Shown here: piece after piece, positions 10,669 to 20,589 of the stretch
How positions within the stretch are numbered: the stretch's first letter is position 1
Layout of the letters: every line of letters begins with the position of its first letter
Source: Proteles cristata cristata
Lineage: Eukaryota; Chordata; Mammalia; Carnivora; Hyaenidae
Assembly (NCBI GenBank): GCA_017311185.1
Contig: JAESUZ010005528.1
Coordinates: 1,116,001 to 1,180,000, forward strand
Reading direction: 5' to 3'
DNA: 64,000 nt
The notes under the pieces: generated by a model
What the model saw: the letters and a program-made list of their open reading frames with translations, nothing else
What the model was told of the DNA's origin: nothing
Databases searched by the model: none
Position numbers and translations under genes: made by a program

Positions 10669-12591
10669 TTTAGTTAGCTTTCCGGCTCTTGTTGGTTTTA
10701 AAGACCTGTTATGCTCTCTGTTTCTATGAGCACTGCTATATCCAAGAAGACTCTTTGACTTTCCAGGGCCTATCCTTTCAGAGATTGTTTTTGAATGGTA
10801 TCCCTCGGTCACTCTTGTTGGGACCTTAGTTATTTTATTTTCCTATTCGTAGTGATATTTGGGACTCTTCACCTTGTGTACTCTAGCTTGTTTCTTGAGG
10901 TAGCCCTGGAAAAGAAAACAGACAGACAAACACACAGGGAGCAGGAGCACACAAACGCACAGGCTGATTCAACTAACATGCAAAGTGAGAGGGAAAACGA
11001 AAAAGTTAATAGAAAAGACGGAGGAGGGAGGGCGAATAGGGAGCATAAAATACATAAAAGGGTCAAAAAGGGGAAAAGAAAAGGAAAAAAGAAGAAAACC
11101 GATGGACAAAGAAAGGTTTAAAGCATATACCTGGATTTCCCAGCTACAGTTAAATAGCCATGTGTATGCAGTGCTGGTTGAAGAGCATAGAGAAAAAGAG
11201 AGAAGGCAGGGCGAGACGAGGCAGATTTGGAAATAGAGTCAACAGGCAGAAGGGATAAGAAGCTTTTTTCAAAGAGGTCAAGGGTAGAATATGGTTGGAT
11301 AGGTGAGAGAAGGATGCTGGAATTATCCAGAGAAACTATATAGTCTAATTACTCCTGAGAGAAATAGCTGAAAAAGTCGGTAGGTGTAGAATTTACATTT
11401 ACAGAATGGACTTGTTGTGATTGTTTAAGCAAGCTGGCGACCAGAGTTAATCAGGTCAGTGTTTTGGGGAAAAAAGCGAGAAAAGAAAAAGAAGATGAAA
11501 AGTAGAGAAAAGAAAGGGAAAAAAAAGAAAGAAAAAAAAGGGGAAAAAAAAAAAAGGAAGGAGGGCACCTCTCAGGCAGGGATGGGCGTGGAGTGATCCG
11601 ATGCCTCAGGCGGGGGTTCTGCCTTGGCGATTGTGGGGAGGAGAGTGATGGTGCTCCAGTCCCTTCTTGAACCCTGCGCTGCAGTTCGCTTTTTTTTTTT
11701 TTTTTTGGCGTGTCCACTCCCCATTCCGGGGACGCAGCCGAAGTTGGTTGCACTCTTCAACCCAGGCCAGTTCCAATCTCCAAATCCCAGTCCTCGCCCC
11801 GCTGAAGTTGCCTTAGACACAGCTTCCCAGACAACCCCCTTGGGCTATTCCAGGCTCCCTGCTGAGCTCTGGGGGCGGAGTCAGGATCGCTGCTTCCTTC
11901 TCTGGGTCGGGCTGGCGCGCATGCGCGGGGGCTTGCCTGCCGGTCCGCGTAGCCTGACCCCGCTGGAGTGAGGAAAACCGGGTCTCTCTATGGCTCGTCA
12001 CCCGAAGTACAAACTCACAGGCAAATTTCCCAGTGTTTAGCTCTTTGCCTTCCCTCTCGAGTTCCAGCCAGCCAGGAGCGCGGACGCCCGGTGTCTGCGC
12101 GGCTCTTTCAGGGGCCCCAGCCGCCCTGGAGCTACAATGGCGGCAGGCGCGCCGCCGCCGCTTTAAAACCCAACCTCCAGGAGCAGCACAAAGAAGCAGT
12201 TTGTGTGCTCAGCCTCCCCCAGGACCAGTTGTCGCGAGGGGACCTGGTGTGCAGGTATTTGGCAAGTACGGTCTTTCTATGCACCGATGGGAGGTTTTTC
12301 CCCTCCTGAGCGGAGGTTTTTCTGTCTCGGACTCTCTCCTTTTCCCCTCTCACTCCCCGTAGAGGGTAGAGGGGGATCGCCTCCCACCCTGGAGGCTCCG
12401 ATCCCGGCCCGATTTTACCTTCCCCGGTTCGCACTCACGTTAGAAGGCTTTCTCAGTGGATTCTGCGTCCTTTTTCTCCCAGTCTCTCAGGTTTTGTAAG
12501 GTTTCCAATGGCTTCAGATCTTTTCTGTGTGATGTATGGGCGCGAGTGCAAGTACGGAGCTCCTTACTTCTCCGCCATCTTGCCCCCCCTC
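10669..12591 (-). promoter_or_regulatory. L1 5' UTR / internal promoter
   Basis: About 1.9 kb upstream of ORF1. The outer part (about 11,560-12,591) is rich in GC and CpG, as expected for a methylation-controlled internal pol II promoter. The first bases of the element contain a YY1 site. An A-rich purine stretch lies at about 11,467-11,570 and a T run at 11,690-11,707 on the plus strand. Confidence 0.85.
12572..12581 (-). promoter_or_regulatory. YY1 site at the L1 5' end
   Basis: AAGATGGCGG on the minus strand, 11-20 bp from the element's 5' terminus. A YY1 site at this place sets accurate L1 transcription start in other mammals. Its presence supports a truly full-length 5' end. Confidence 0.8.
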
Positions 12592-12608
12592 CTGTGGAGT
12601 CCTTTTCT
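12592..12608. repeat. L1 target-site duplication, 5' copy
   Basis: CTGTGGAGTCCTTTTCT, 17/17 identical to the copy at 5,635-5,651. Confidence 0.95.
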
Positions 12609-13132
12609 AGTGTAACATCAAACTCTGCTAGGCAGTTATGTCCAGCCTCTGTAGCAGCCCACATCAGCCCCTGTCTCCTGGAAGATACACACTGGTCCAG
12701 TGCCCTCGGCATTCTCCTAGGGTTGGGCTCTCTGACCAGTTGCATCTTATAAGAACAGTAATGATATGTCTTTTCTGAGATTAGGTTAGATACCTCCTAG
12801 GACATGTATCTGGGTATCGTTCTCTCTCGGTCATTCTCCCTGGGGATGCCTGCTGTCATATTGTAAGCAGCCCTGTGTGCAGGCCCACATAGTGAGGAAC
12901 TGACGCTTCTTGGTGACATCCACGGGAGAAGGTTTGGACCTTCTTATCCAACAAAGCACTGGGATGACTGTGCGCCCAGGCAGCATCTTGACTGCACTGT
13001 TAGGACAGACCTCAACCTGAACCACTCATCTGAGATGCTCCCTGATTCTTGACACTCAGAAGCTAAGTGAGATCAGCAGTGTTCATTATTTTAAACAGCT
13101 ACAGTTTGAGGTAATTTGTGGGGCAGAAATAA
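12609..13132. other. non-coding, no gene recognised
   Basis: Continues the sequence interrupted by the L1 at 5,635. No exon or classifiable repeat. Confidence 0.5.
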
Positions 13133-13318
13133 GTAATTAGTATAGCATTACAGTTAGATCAGGGAATTGAAATCAAACCGCCTGGGGGGCTGGCTTTGCC
13201 ACTTTAGAGCTGTGTGACCTCTATGGTTCCTTACCCTTCTGAGCCCCCTGTTTCTCACCTAAAAATGTCAGCTTCATTTCATGATTCTTACCTCATAGCG
13301 ATAGGATTAAATCCAAAA
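13133..13318 (+). repeat. MIR SINE, degraded
   Basis: Sense MIR: TTTGCCACTTTAGAGCTGTGTGACC, then CCTTCTGAGCC, CACCTAAAAATG and TACCTCATAGCGATAGGATT. The central 65 bp core is well kept. Confidence 0.82.
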
Positions 13319-13540
13319 AATTCCTTACTTAATTTAAGAAAACACCTAATATAAATCTAGTTTTTTTAAAAACACACGTTTTATCTACCTTTATGTGGTG
13401 TACAACTAGTTTCTAATGAAAGCGGTGGAAAGAACCACATTTACCAGTGAGAATCCAATGAGCAGTAGAGTGAAGATGGGTGAGAGGGGTTAAAAATGTC
13501 GGTTGTCTGATGGTCCAGAAGGGGCCCATGGCCTGTCTTA

Positions 13541-14130
13541 TTTGCATATTTTATTAAGTTTTATTTTAATTCCAGTACAGTTAGCATACAGCGTTATATT
13601 AGTTGCAGGTGTACAAAATAGTAATTCAATGATTCTATACATTACTCAGTGCTCACCATGACAAGTATACTTCTAATCCCCATTACTTATTTCACCTCCA
13701 CCCACCTCCCCTCCAGTGACCATTAGTTTGTTCTCCATAGTTAAGAGTCTGTTGGGGTGCCTGGGTGGCTCAGTCAGTTAAGCCTCTGACTTCAGCTCAG
13801 GTCATGATCTTGTGGTTCATGAGTTCGAGCCCCTGCATCAGGCTCTGCAGGGAGCCTGGAGCCTGTTTCGGATTCGTGTCTCCCTCTCACTGCCCTCTCT
13901 CCCTTGCTCACGCTCTGTCTCTTTCAAAAATAAATAAACATTAAAAAAAAATTTTTTTTAATGAATCTGTTTCTTGGCTTGTCTTCTTCCCTCTCTCTCT
14001 CCTTTACTCACTTGTTTTGTTTTTTAAAGTCCACATATGAGTGAGATCATATGGATTTGTCTTTCTTTGCCTGACTTATTCCACTAAACATCTTACTCTC
14101 TAGCTCCACCCATGTTGTTGCAAATTTGCG
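13541..14130 (-). mobile_element. older L1 3' fragment, split by a SINE
   Basis: Minus-strand L1 3' UTR/ORF2-end sequence of carnivore type, with GGTGTACAAAATAGTAATTC, TCAGTGCTCACCATGACAAG and AAAGTCCACATATGAGTGAG in plus-strand reading. Possible degraded flanking repeats are ATTTGCATATTTTA (near 13,542) and ATTTGCGTATTAAT (near 14,124). It is diverged far more than the L1 at 5.6-12.6 kb and is interrupted by the SINE at 13,754. Confidence 0.8.
13743..13971 (+). mobile_element. felid SINEC nested in L1
   Basis: Plus-strand SINE from GGGGTGCCTGGGTGG at 13,754 to an A/T-rich tail ending near 13,959. The flanks are AAGAGTCTGTT (13,743-13,753) and AATGAATCTGTT (about 13,960-13,971), an imperfect TSD. 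The host L1 resumes in register after it (GTTTCTTGGCTTGTCTTC). Confidence 0.9.
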
Positions 14131-14734
14131 TATTAATATAAATCCCCACAGAGAGATTTTTGGCTTGCCAGAAGGACCTGGAAATGTTTTGCATGATGGT
14201 TTATACCTTGGCGGGATATCCCTCATAGGTAGATGCGAACAGTACCTTCTCTCCTTTGAAGATGTTGTATTATAAATTTTTAAAACTTCCTATTTTCCTG
14301 CTACCTCAACAGATCCACAAACAGGCAGGGAGCACTCACGTGACCAGGTGCACTGGTGTGATAAGGCTAGTCCCTGTCACAAGCTCCCCCTTTTTCCCTC
14401 TTCCGATTGTGGCCAGTGAACACACCAGTGAAATTCCTCACACTTCTTGCTTGTGCACTGCACCCTCACCTCCAGTAAAGGCACTTGCCCAGAGGTCCCC
14501 ACCCTCTCTTGTTTCCCCACCTGCTCGGTGGAGCCTGTTCCGTGGACCCTCCTCCCGTGTGGCCCCTGCACATGCCTCTCTCTTCTAGGACTCGTTAGTA
14601 TAACAGATCTCTTTCTCTTTCATACACGTTTCTGGTGTTAATTTCATGTTTGCACCAGACTAATCATGAAAAACCCTATTTTAAGTAACATAATCATTAT
14701 TTACAATAAGATGGTATATCCTCCGGGAAATTCC
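14131..14734. other. non-coding, no gene recognised
   Basis: No supported exon. Overlapping short frames at 14,256-14,641 have no recognisable domain. Confidence 0.45.
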
Positions 14735-14880
14735 TCTTAACGATGCAGAAATGGTTTCCCATTTTACAGGTAGAAATACTGAGACTCAGCGCCTTTACCC
14801 CCTTGCCGCAGGTCCCTGGCTAGACATGTTGGGGATCAGAAGCTATGCCTTGCTCTTGACCTCTAAGCCTCTTACCTCAT
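14735..14880 (-). repeat. MIR SINE, degraded
   Basis: Antisense MIR: CCCATTTTACAGGTAGAAATACTGAGACTCAG, then GGTCCCTGGCTAGACATG and the head remnant. Confidence 0.68.
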
Positions 14881-15169
14881 CTCTGAACGGCAAGAACACA
14901 CCCCCGGGGAGCTGAGACACATGCAATCCCTTATTGTTGCTATCCTGGAAGGAGTGAGACTATGGAGCTGAGCGTAGCAGTTTAAACCCAACACTTGTTA
15001 AGTGAGATGCAGGCCGAACGTATTGCCTGGGAACTCTGCCCAGTCCTCTGCCTCTTCCTCTCCACCAGCAAGGCTGTGTATACGGAGCTCTGGCGGCCAC
15101 AAACACCCTGAATCTAACTGACCTCGGGTGGTCCAGATGCAGTCTTCGGCCAACCTGAGGCCAGCTCCA

Positions 15170-15630
15170 TCATTCCGGGCTCGCTCTTGACCTCCCGATG
15201 TCTTTGCCCCGTCGGGGACACTGCGGACCTCCTCCGTGGCTCTGTGACGCAGAGGGGGCTGCCGAATCTGTCCCGGTTGCATCACGCTGGGGGCGCCGCT
15301 GACTCTCCCCTGTCGGAAGCAGTTGGCTGGAAAGCACGGCTTCCCTATGCAGACGGCGCGGTAGCCCCCACTTTTCTCGAAAGTTCGCGTTACGCCACTT
15401 CGCTTTTAGAAAAGACCAACATTAGAACCTGTTTTTGCCAACCAAAGGAAATCTGGAAAGGATTTTTGCTTTTATGAGAAAAAGGCAGAAAGTGCAAACA
15501 GCATTCAGCATTCATTTGGCAGTGAGCCGTGATGGACGCGGCGTGTGCCCCAAACGGCAGCAGCGGTCCCCAGTTCCTTCCCAGGGGAACGGCACTCAGC
15601 ATCTCAGCGTCAGGCCACCATAGCTTTGAA
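15170..15630. promoter_or_regulatory. small CpG-rich patch (candidate CpG island)
   Basis: By eye there are roughly two dozen CpGs in 15,170-15,405 (for example CCCCGTCGGGGAC, GGGGGCGCCGCTG, GACGGCGCGGTAG, CTCGAAAGTTCGCGTTACGCC), with more near 15,535-15,620. The flanking sequence is CpG-poor. It is not inside any repeat I recognise. It could be an unmethylated promoter or enhancer of a non-coding transcript; no exon structure is visible. Confidence 0.5.
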
Positions 15631-15728
15631 CTGTGTGTCTCTGAGCATCTGTGCTTTTTCTCGATGTATCTTTTGCATCCATTAGCAAGACGTGATCTCA
15701 GGCAGCAGAAGAGCCAAGAGGTTATTTT

Positions 15729-15750
15729 GGGGGTGGGGGTGGGATCTGGG
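15729..15750 (+). other. G-quadruplex motif
   Basis: GGGGGTGGGGGTGGGATCTGGG-type run: four G-tracts with loops of 1, 1 and 4 nt, about 100 bp from the CpG-rich patch. Confidence 0.75.
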
Positions 15751-16087
15751 AATGCTCACAAACAGTTCCATATAAATTAATGGTAATTGTTTCCTTTTGC
15801 ACCATTGCAGCCTCTGAAAGGGTTCACAGGTCCGTTCTACTTTCGGAGAGGAGGAGAAACCTGGGCTGGGCTGGACTCCCCAAGCGGGCACTCCCCCTCT
15901 GCACAGCCAATGTTCCCTCATGATTACAGCCCTAATGGGAGCTTGAGAACCTGCAAATTAGCAGGCTTTGCAGAATGATTGTATTGAGCTGCCAGGTTTA
16001 TGGAAGCTTTCTGGGGTATTTTCTCAGGCTTCCTGAATTGGGATTCCAGATAAGAGAAACTATGAGATGGCAAGTAGCTTATGTAGA
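15751..16087. other. non-coding, unclassified
   Basis: Apparently non-repetitive sequence with mixed AT content. No supported exon. Confidence 0.4.
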
Positions 16088-16570
16088 TGATTAAAATGAT
16101 TTCCTCGGCTCTCTTCGTGTCCCTGGTTGGGTCTGAAAATTAAAGCGACAAAGATCGATTAGCAAAAAAGCAAATCCATTTCCTTGAATTTTACACGCAC
16201 ACAAGAAACTTCACTAGAGAATAAAGACCCAAAGCAACCAGCTTGTATACTTTTTAGACGAGCAGAAAATGAATTTGTGAAGCATTGGCAAGACAGAGGC
16301 CTCTGGGCGAGGAGTAGTAGATGGTGAAGAAGTAACCAGAAAAATGAGAGTGAGTTTAATAAGGTTTCTGCAGATTCCCCAGCCCTCAGTTCTCCATCTC
16401 TGCTCATAAAAGTGTCTCCCTCCTTCTACATTCAGGCTGGGTGCCCTTCACGTGGGGGATTTATCTCACACTTTCAGAGATGCAGGGTGAAGGGTTGGTG
16501 ACCTTTTTGCTCCTGTTACTTTTTAAAGAAGAAAACCCTTCAGCCTAATACTTAATATGCCGAGGTGCCA
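16088..16570 (-). repeat. probable old LTR (endogenous retrovirus-derived)
   Basis: In minus sense it runs from TGGCACCTCGGCATATTAAG to a 3' part reading CTTTGTCGCTTTAATTTTCAG followed by ACCCAACCAGGGACAC, and ends ...AATCA. This looks like the R/U5 end of an old mammalian ERV LTR. It is non-coding with no internal region, so at most a solo LTR. The family name is uncertain and no clear TSD was found. Confidence 0.5.
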
Positions 16571-16601
16571 TATTTGGTGGTAGCATGTCCTGCACTCCAT
16601 T

Positions 16602-16638
16602 TTATATATGTATGTATATACATATGTATATACACACA
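16602..16638. repeat. TA/TG-rich tract with a 22 bp perfect palindrome
   Basis: Alternating purine-pyrimidine run. Positions 16,613-16,634 form a perfect palindrome centred on CATATG. Confidence 0.9.
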
Positions 16639-16839
16639 GCATGTTCAGAATCGAGGCCAACTAAGGTCCGTTTCTTTTTGCTGGACTGAGGCTCACTCTG
16701 CTTCTTCCAAAGGGCCACAGTCATGGAGTGCAAGAGCATGTAGTGAGGTTGGTCTGGTCACCAGGGCAGTGCTTCCCAAAGTGTGTTCCTTGGAACCCCA
16801 GCATGTCCTATTTTCCGGAGTTTCTCCTTCATGGTCTGT

Positions 16840-17125
16840 ACTCTCACTTCTGCAAGGCTTGGCCCCGATGTAACCTCCTCAGAGAGATGTTTCCTGGCCA
16901 CGATATCTAAAAATGCAACAATTCACCCAATACTTCTTCTACCCTTCCTTGCTTTCTTTTTCCCCTGAGGATTTAAACACCCTCTAACAAACCAAATATT
17001 TACTTACTCCGTTTACACTAGGATGTGCGGCAATAAATTCTGTTTGTTCTGTTTACTCTGTGTCCTCAGAGCCTACAATGCAGGCTGGCACCTCATATGT
17101 GCTCCATAAATATTTATGACATTCG
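16840..17125 (+). repeat. L2 LINE 3' end
   Basis: Sense L2: CCTCAGAGAGATGTTTCCTGGCCAC (decayed 'ttccctgacc' block), then CAGAGCCTACAATGCAGGC and GCTCCATAAATATTTATGAC at the 3' end. Confidence 0.65.
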
Positions 17126-17189
17126 TTAATATCGGCAAAATTAAAAGAAGAGCCACACACCCTGTTTTGCAATAATGCAATATCCCTAG

Positions 17190-17400
17190 TATGTTATCGC
17201 ATTTTAATATTTGCAAAATCTTTCCTGTGCCTTGCCCCGGTATGATCCTCACGTTACGCTGACAGAGCCAGCACTATTATCCTCATTTTCTGAAAGGTCA
17301 GGCTCAGAGTGGTAAAGCGATTTCCATAAATTTATGCAGCTGAGACGTGCCATTGCCCCGCCTTGAACCAGGCACCCCATTACACTGGGCTTCGATTCGT
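17190..17400 (-). repeat. MIR SINE, degraded
   Basis: Antisense MIR: CACTATTATCCTCATTTTCTG, then CAGGCTCAGAGTGGTAAAGC, GATTTCCATAAATTTATGCAGC and CCTTGAACCAGGC. Confidence 0.65.
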
Positions 17401-17852
17401 TAGTGCCGCCTTTCTTACTGATGTGGCTACTGATTTAGGGGCGGCTTAGAGATGGATTCTGAAAGCTTCGAAGGCTTTGATGTTCTGCTAAAGCCCAAAC
17501 CTTATTCTTTTTTCCCTTGTTTTGGAAGAACAATACATTCATCACACGCCAGCCGTTCTGCTAGGATCAAGGATCAGAAACATGTAAGAAGCAGATTCTT
17601 GTTAAGCAGTTTCACATTTTGGAAACCATCCAGGCGAAAGCTGGGGTAGCTTCAGGCTACGTGGTGGCTTGGGAGTTTCCTCCTCCCGTACCTCAATAGG
17701 GTTACATCTTTCTCAGCACAGGATTGTGGAGGCGAGTGAGGCAAAGGACCATGGGGTCGGGCTCCGGGCTACATGTCCAGGCCTGTTCCTCCTAAAAAAT
17801 CAAGTGCGAGGCTAGATGCAGGCACAGACCTCCAGGAGGAGTTTTGTTAATT
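17401..17852. other. non-coding, no gene recognised
   Basis: The plus-strand frame 17,452-17,649 has no domain I recognise and no splice context. Confidence 0.45.
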
Positions 17853-17990
17853 GGTTGGTAAAGTGCATTGGCCCCAGGACAGACATGGGTTCTGATCTCA
17901 GCCTTGTCATTTGCCATCTGTGTGACCTTTGGCAAGTGAACTAACCTCTCTGAACCTAGATTCCTTATATGAAAATATGGCATTGATCTT
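17853..17990 (+). repeat. MIR SINE
   Basis: Sense MIR with GACATGGGTTCTGATCTCAGC, then CATCTGTGTGACCTTTGGCAAG and TAACCTCTCTGAACC. Followed at once by a second MIR on the same strand. Confidence 0.8.
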
Positions 17991-18625
17991 TGTTCCAGAC
18001 TGCCTGATCTGGTCCTCTACTAACCAGTCGTGTGACCTCGGGCAAGATAATTGATGAAATTAGAAGTGGAGTTCGTGAGCAAACGGCTAAGAATTATTGT
18101 GACGTCCTTGGTACAAAAACATGATTTTATTAAAGCACAGGGGCAGGACCCATGGGCAGAAAGAGCTGCACTGAGATTGTGAGTAGTGACTGATTATACA
18201 CTCTTAAATTTGTGCAGGGAAGGAAGGTATGGATAACACAGGTATCCAAGGAATTTCTGGATGCCGAAAGCAGGGTCTCACAGGACCCTGAAGATTTAGC
18301 TATTGTCAAGATAAGGTTGCTTTTAGTTTTTAAGGAAATGTAAACATTAAGGCATTAAGGCAGCCATAAATTTCTTGATGAGTATTACACTGCAGGTCTC
18401 TGGCATTTATCAGTGGGCTGCAGGCTCTAAGGGAATTTAATTTAAGCTACATTTTTCTTGCCTTTGTTTCCCTCATGATAATCAATCTTTTATGCCTTGC
18501 TTTCCTTTTCTATAAATGGGGATGATATTAGTACCCAGATCATTATGGTGATGTGAGAATGATATGAGTTAATATGTGGAAAGCACTTAGAAAAATGAAT
18601 AATCATTACTAGTAGTACATTATCA
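17991..18625 (+). repeat. MIR SINE split by an LTR
   Basis: The left part (17,991-18,051) ends GTGTGACCTCGGGCAAGATAAT; the right part (18,477-18,625) resumes GATAATCAATCTTTTATGCC, then TATAAATGGGGATGATATTAG and GGAAAGCACTTAGAAAAATG. Joining the halves gives a normal MIR order, so the 425 bp between them is an insertion. Confidence 0.82.
18046..18482 (-). mobile_element. solo LTR (ERV1-like) inserted in a MIR
   Basis: A 425 bp element (18,052-18,476) flanked by GATAAT at 18,046-18,051 and 18,477-18,482. In minus sense it starts near TGAGGGAAACAAAGG, has a pol II polyadenylation signal in CTTTAATAAAATCATG, then a GACGTCACAATAATTCTTAGCC segment of class I LTR type. It ends near CATCA. No internal retroviral genes are present, consistent with LTR-LTR recombination. 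Confidence 0.75.
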
Positions 18626-19514
18626 AACTCAGTTGTGTGTTGCCTTGTGCTGGCCTCCCCCAGAGCAGATCATCTGTCAGGGGTGCTCTTGGGAGGTACT
18701 GTAGGCCCAGAAAGTGGGAGAGGGAAGGGAAGGAAGCTCTCACAGTGTACAATAATGGATGAGTCACTGCCATGGCATTGGAGACTCAAGCCTGTGGGGA
18801 AATTTCCTTGGGGAAACAGGCTGAGACATACCTGAAAGCTATGCCACCCTCAGTGTATGGGACTGGCTGCCAGCTTTCAGTGGCTGAGGGTTGCTTCATT
18901 AATTCTGTCTCAGCCTTGAGTTGAGTCCAGTTTAAGCAGAGAGCACTCCTGTGGCTTGAAAGGTCCAGCATTGGGCAGAAGGTGGAAGGAATTTGTGGTG
19001 AGCAATCTCTCTGAGTGCTGAAGGGAAAAGAATGTGAATACAGCAAGGCAAGTGTCAGGCAGAGAACTGGGCTTATTAAGTTTTCAATAAAAGCCTCCCT
19101 CTACCCTTTCTTAACAAGTTTCCATGCTGAGGTTCTATCTGGCTGTCCTGGGTGATTCCCTTGGAAGACAGAGAAGAGCTTGATGGCAAGCAGTTTATTT
19201 GGTAGATGACACCAGAAAGTAAGGACGGCCCAAGTGGGGAAGTGAGGAAGCCAGTAGAGGGCGCTTTGTCAATCAGGGTCCGGCTGTGAAAGACTTGCCC
19301 TCCTGGGAACTCTGGACACAGTGCCGGGCACCTCAGAATCATCTCTGCACAGAGGCTCAGATGCTGGGTGGTATCTGTCTACCAAACCCGTCAGACGCAG
19401 TGTCTGCTTCTCTCTCCAGTGACAGGGAGCAGCATTGCCAATATGTCTCTGTGCTGTCTCTTCAGTGCCTGCTTACTAACTATTATAGCTCTGGTTTACC
19501 CAAGTTAGGAATTA
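18626..19514. other. non-coding, no gene recognised
   Basis: No supported exon and no classifiable repeat. Short open frames occur on both strands only. Confidence 0.45.
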
Positions 19515-19764
19515 GAGGATAATGAATTTTTTAAGTTTTATTTATTTATTTTGAGAGAGAGAATGTGTGGGAGCAGGTGCACGAGCAGGGCAGGGGCAGA
19601 GAGAGAGAGAGAGGGAGAGAGAGAAACCCAGGCAGCCTTCATGCTCAGCTTAAGGCCCAGCTGGGCACTGGATCCCAGGACTGTGAGATCATGACCTGAG
19701 GCGAAATCAAGAGTCAGACCCTTAACGTACACAGCCACCCGGGTATCCTGAGGATGACAAATTT
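19515..19764 (-). mobile_element. older SINEC insertion, diverged
   Basis: Minus-strand SINE at 19,530-19,749 with tail TTTATTTATTTATTTTGAGAG and a decayed head (ACAGCCACCCGGGTATCC). The middle differs from the felid consensus (CAGCTTAAGGCCCAGC), suggesting an older carnivore subfamily. TSD GAGGATAATGAATTT (19,515-19,529) versus GAGGATGACAAATTT (19,750-19,764). Confidence 0.88.
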
Positions 19765-20589
19765 GGTCAGTATTTAGCCACATATCACAGTTGTTTCAGA
19801 AAGTAATTTGAGCAAGTTCTGGAAAAGGACAGTGCTCTGGGGCCGTACTACCAGACACTTGTTTGCCGGACCCTGTCTGACCCCATACTAACACCTGTGG
19901 GACCCAGACAGCGTGTCCCCCACGCTCTCGGGATGAACAACCTGTCCTCCGTAGGTCTTCCCCAGGTGCTGTTGGAAGCATCATCCATGGGGCAAGCACA
20001 CCTCAGAGACTAGAAGTCCTGCTGATGTCAAACACATTTTCAGGAATACTTGGAGTCGATGCTCACTGAGAGTGACTTCAGTGAGTGAAAATTAAGGCTG
20101 ATGTTCCTGGTGAGCTCAGCATAAAACTGGTGGAAGCAAGATACAGGGGCTGCTCTCACGCTGGGGCACACTCACTGGGGTGGGCGTGCACAGCTCCCAA
20201 GCTCAGCCCAACAGCGTTAGCCTCTGGAAACTCGTGGTTGTAGGATGGTCCTGGCTCAAGTGGCTTGGAGAGAGCGAGGCACGACATCATCCTCTCAGCA
20301 TTTACTCCTTCTTCTACAAAGCCTAATAAATTACAAAAATAATAATAATTCTTATTTCTAGACATTCTTTTTCAACCCCTGGACCTTGCACTCAAGCCAC
20401 TCCAATTGAGTGACTCTCAGAGAGTCACAGCACATCCCCACCATGGAGCCTGTGCCTTCCTCCACCAGGAGCACATTATCCCCAGAGAATGTTACACCTC
20501 AGTCTACTTCTTAATGGTGGAAGCGAAACTGAATGGGTGGACTTGGACTTCATTTGAAAGTAGATTGAGCAGTACCTGCTGACCCCTCA
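19765..20589. other. non-coding, no gene recognised
   Basis: No supported exon or classifiable repeat. Confidence 0.45.

Larger units (their letters stand above)
5635..12608 (-). mobile_element. full-length LINE-1 with perfect 17 bp TSD
   Basis: Complete autonomous non-LTR retrotransposon, about 6.94 kb (5,652-12,591) on the minus strand. The TSD CTGTGGAGTCCTTTTCT occurs at 5,635-5,651 and 12,592-12,608 with no mismatch. In element order it has a GC-rich 5' UTR (12,591-10,669), ORF1 (10,668-9,775), a 46 nt spacer, ORF2 (9,728-about 5,890), a 3' UTR with a polypurine tract, and an (AAAT)n tail. Full length and an unaltered TSD suggest a fairly recent insertion. The reading frames carry one nonsense codon and seven single-base deletions, so as written it is not competent. 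Confidence 0.97.

Noticed and set aside
10869..11236. Lysine/glutamate-rich open frames
   Set aside because: Produced by the A/G-rich L1 5' UTR, not by a basic protein gene.
10340..12752. Plus-strand frames inside the L1 (for example 129 codons at 10,340 and about 100-115 codons at 11,624-12,752)
   Set aside because: They are antisense to ORF1 and the 5' UTR. An antisense ORF0 is known in primate L1, but these mostly lack ATG starts and I have no basis to equate them.
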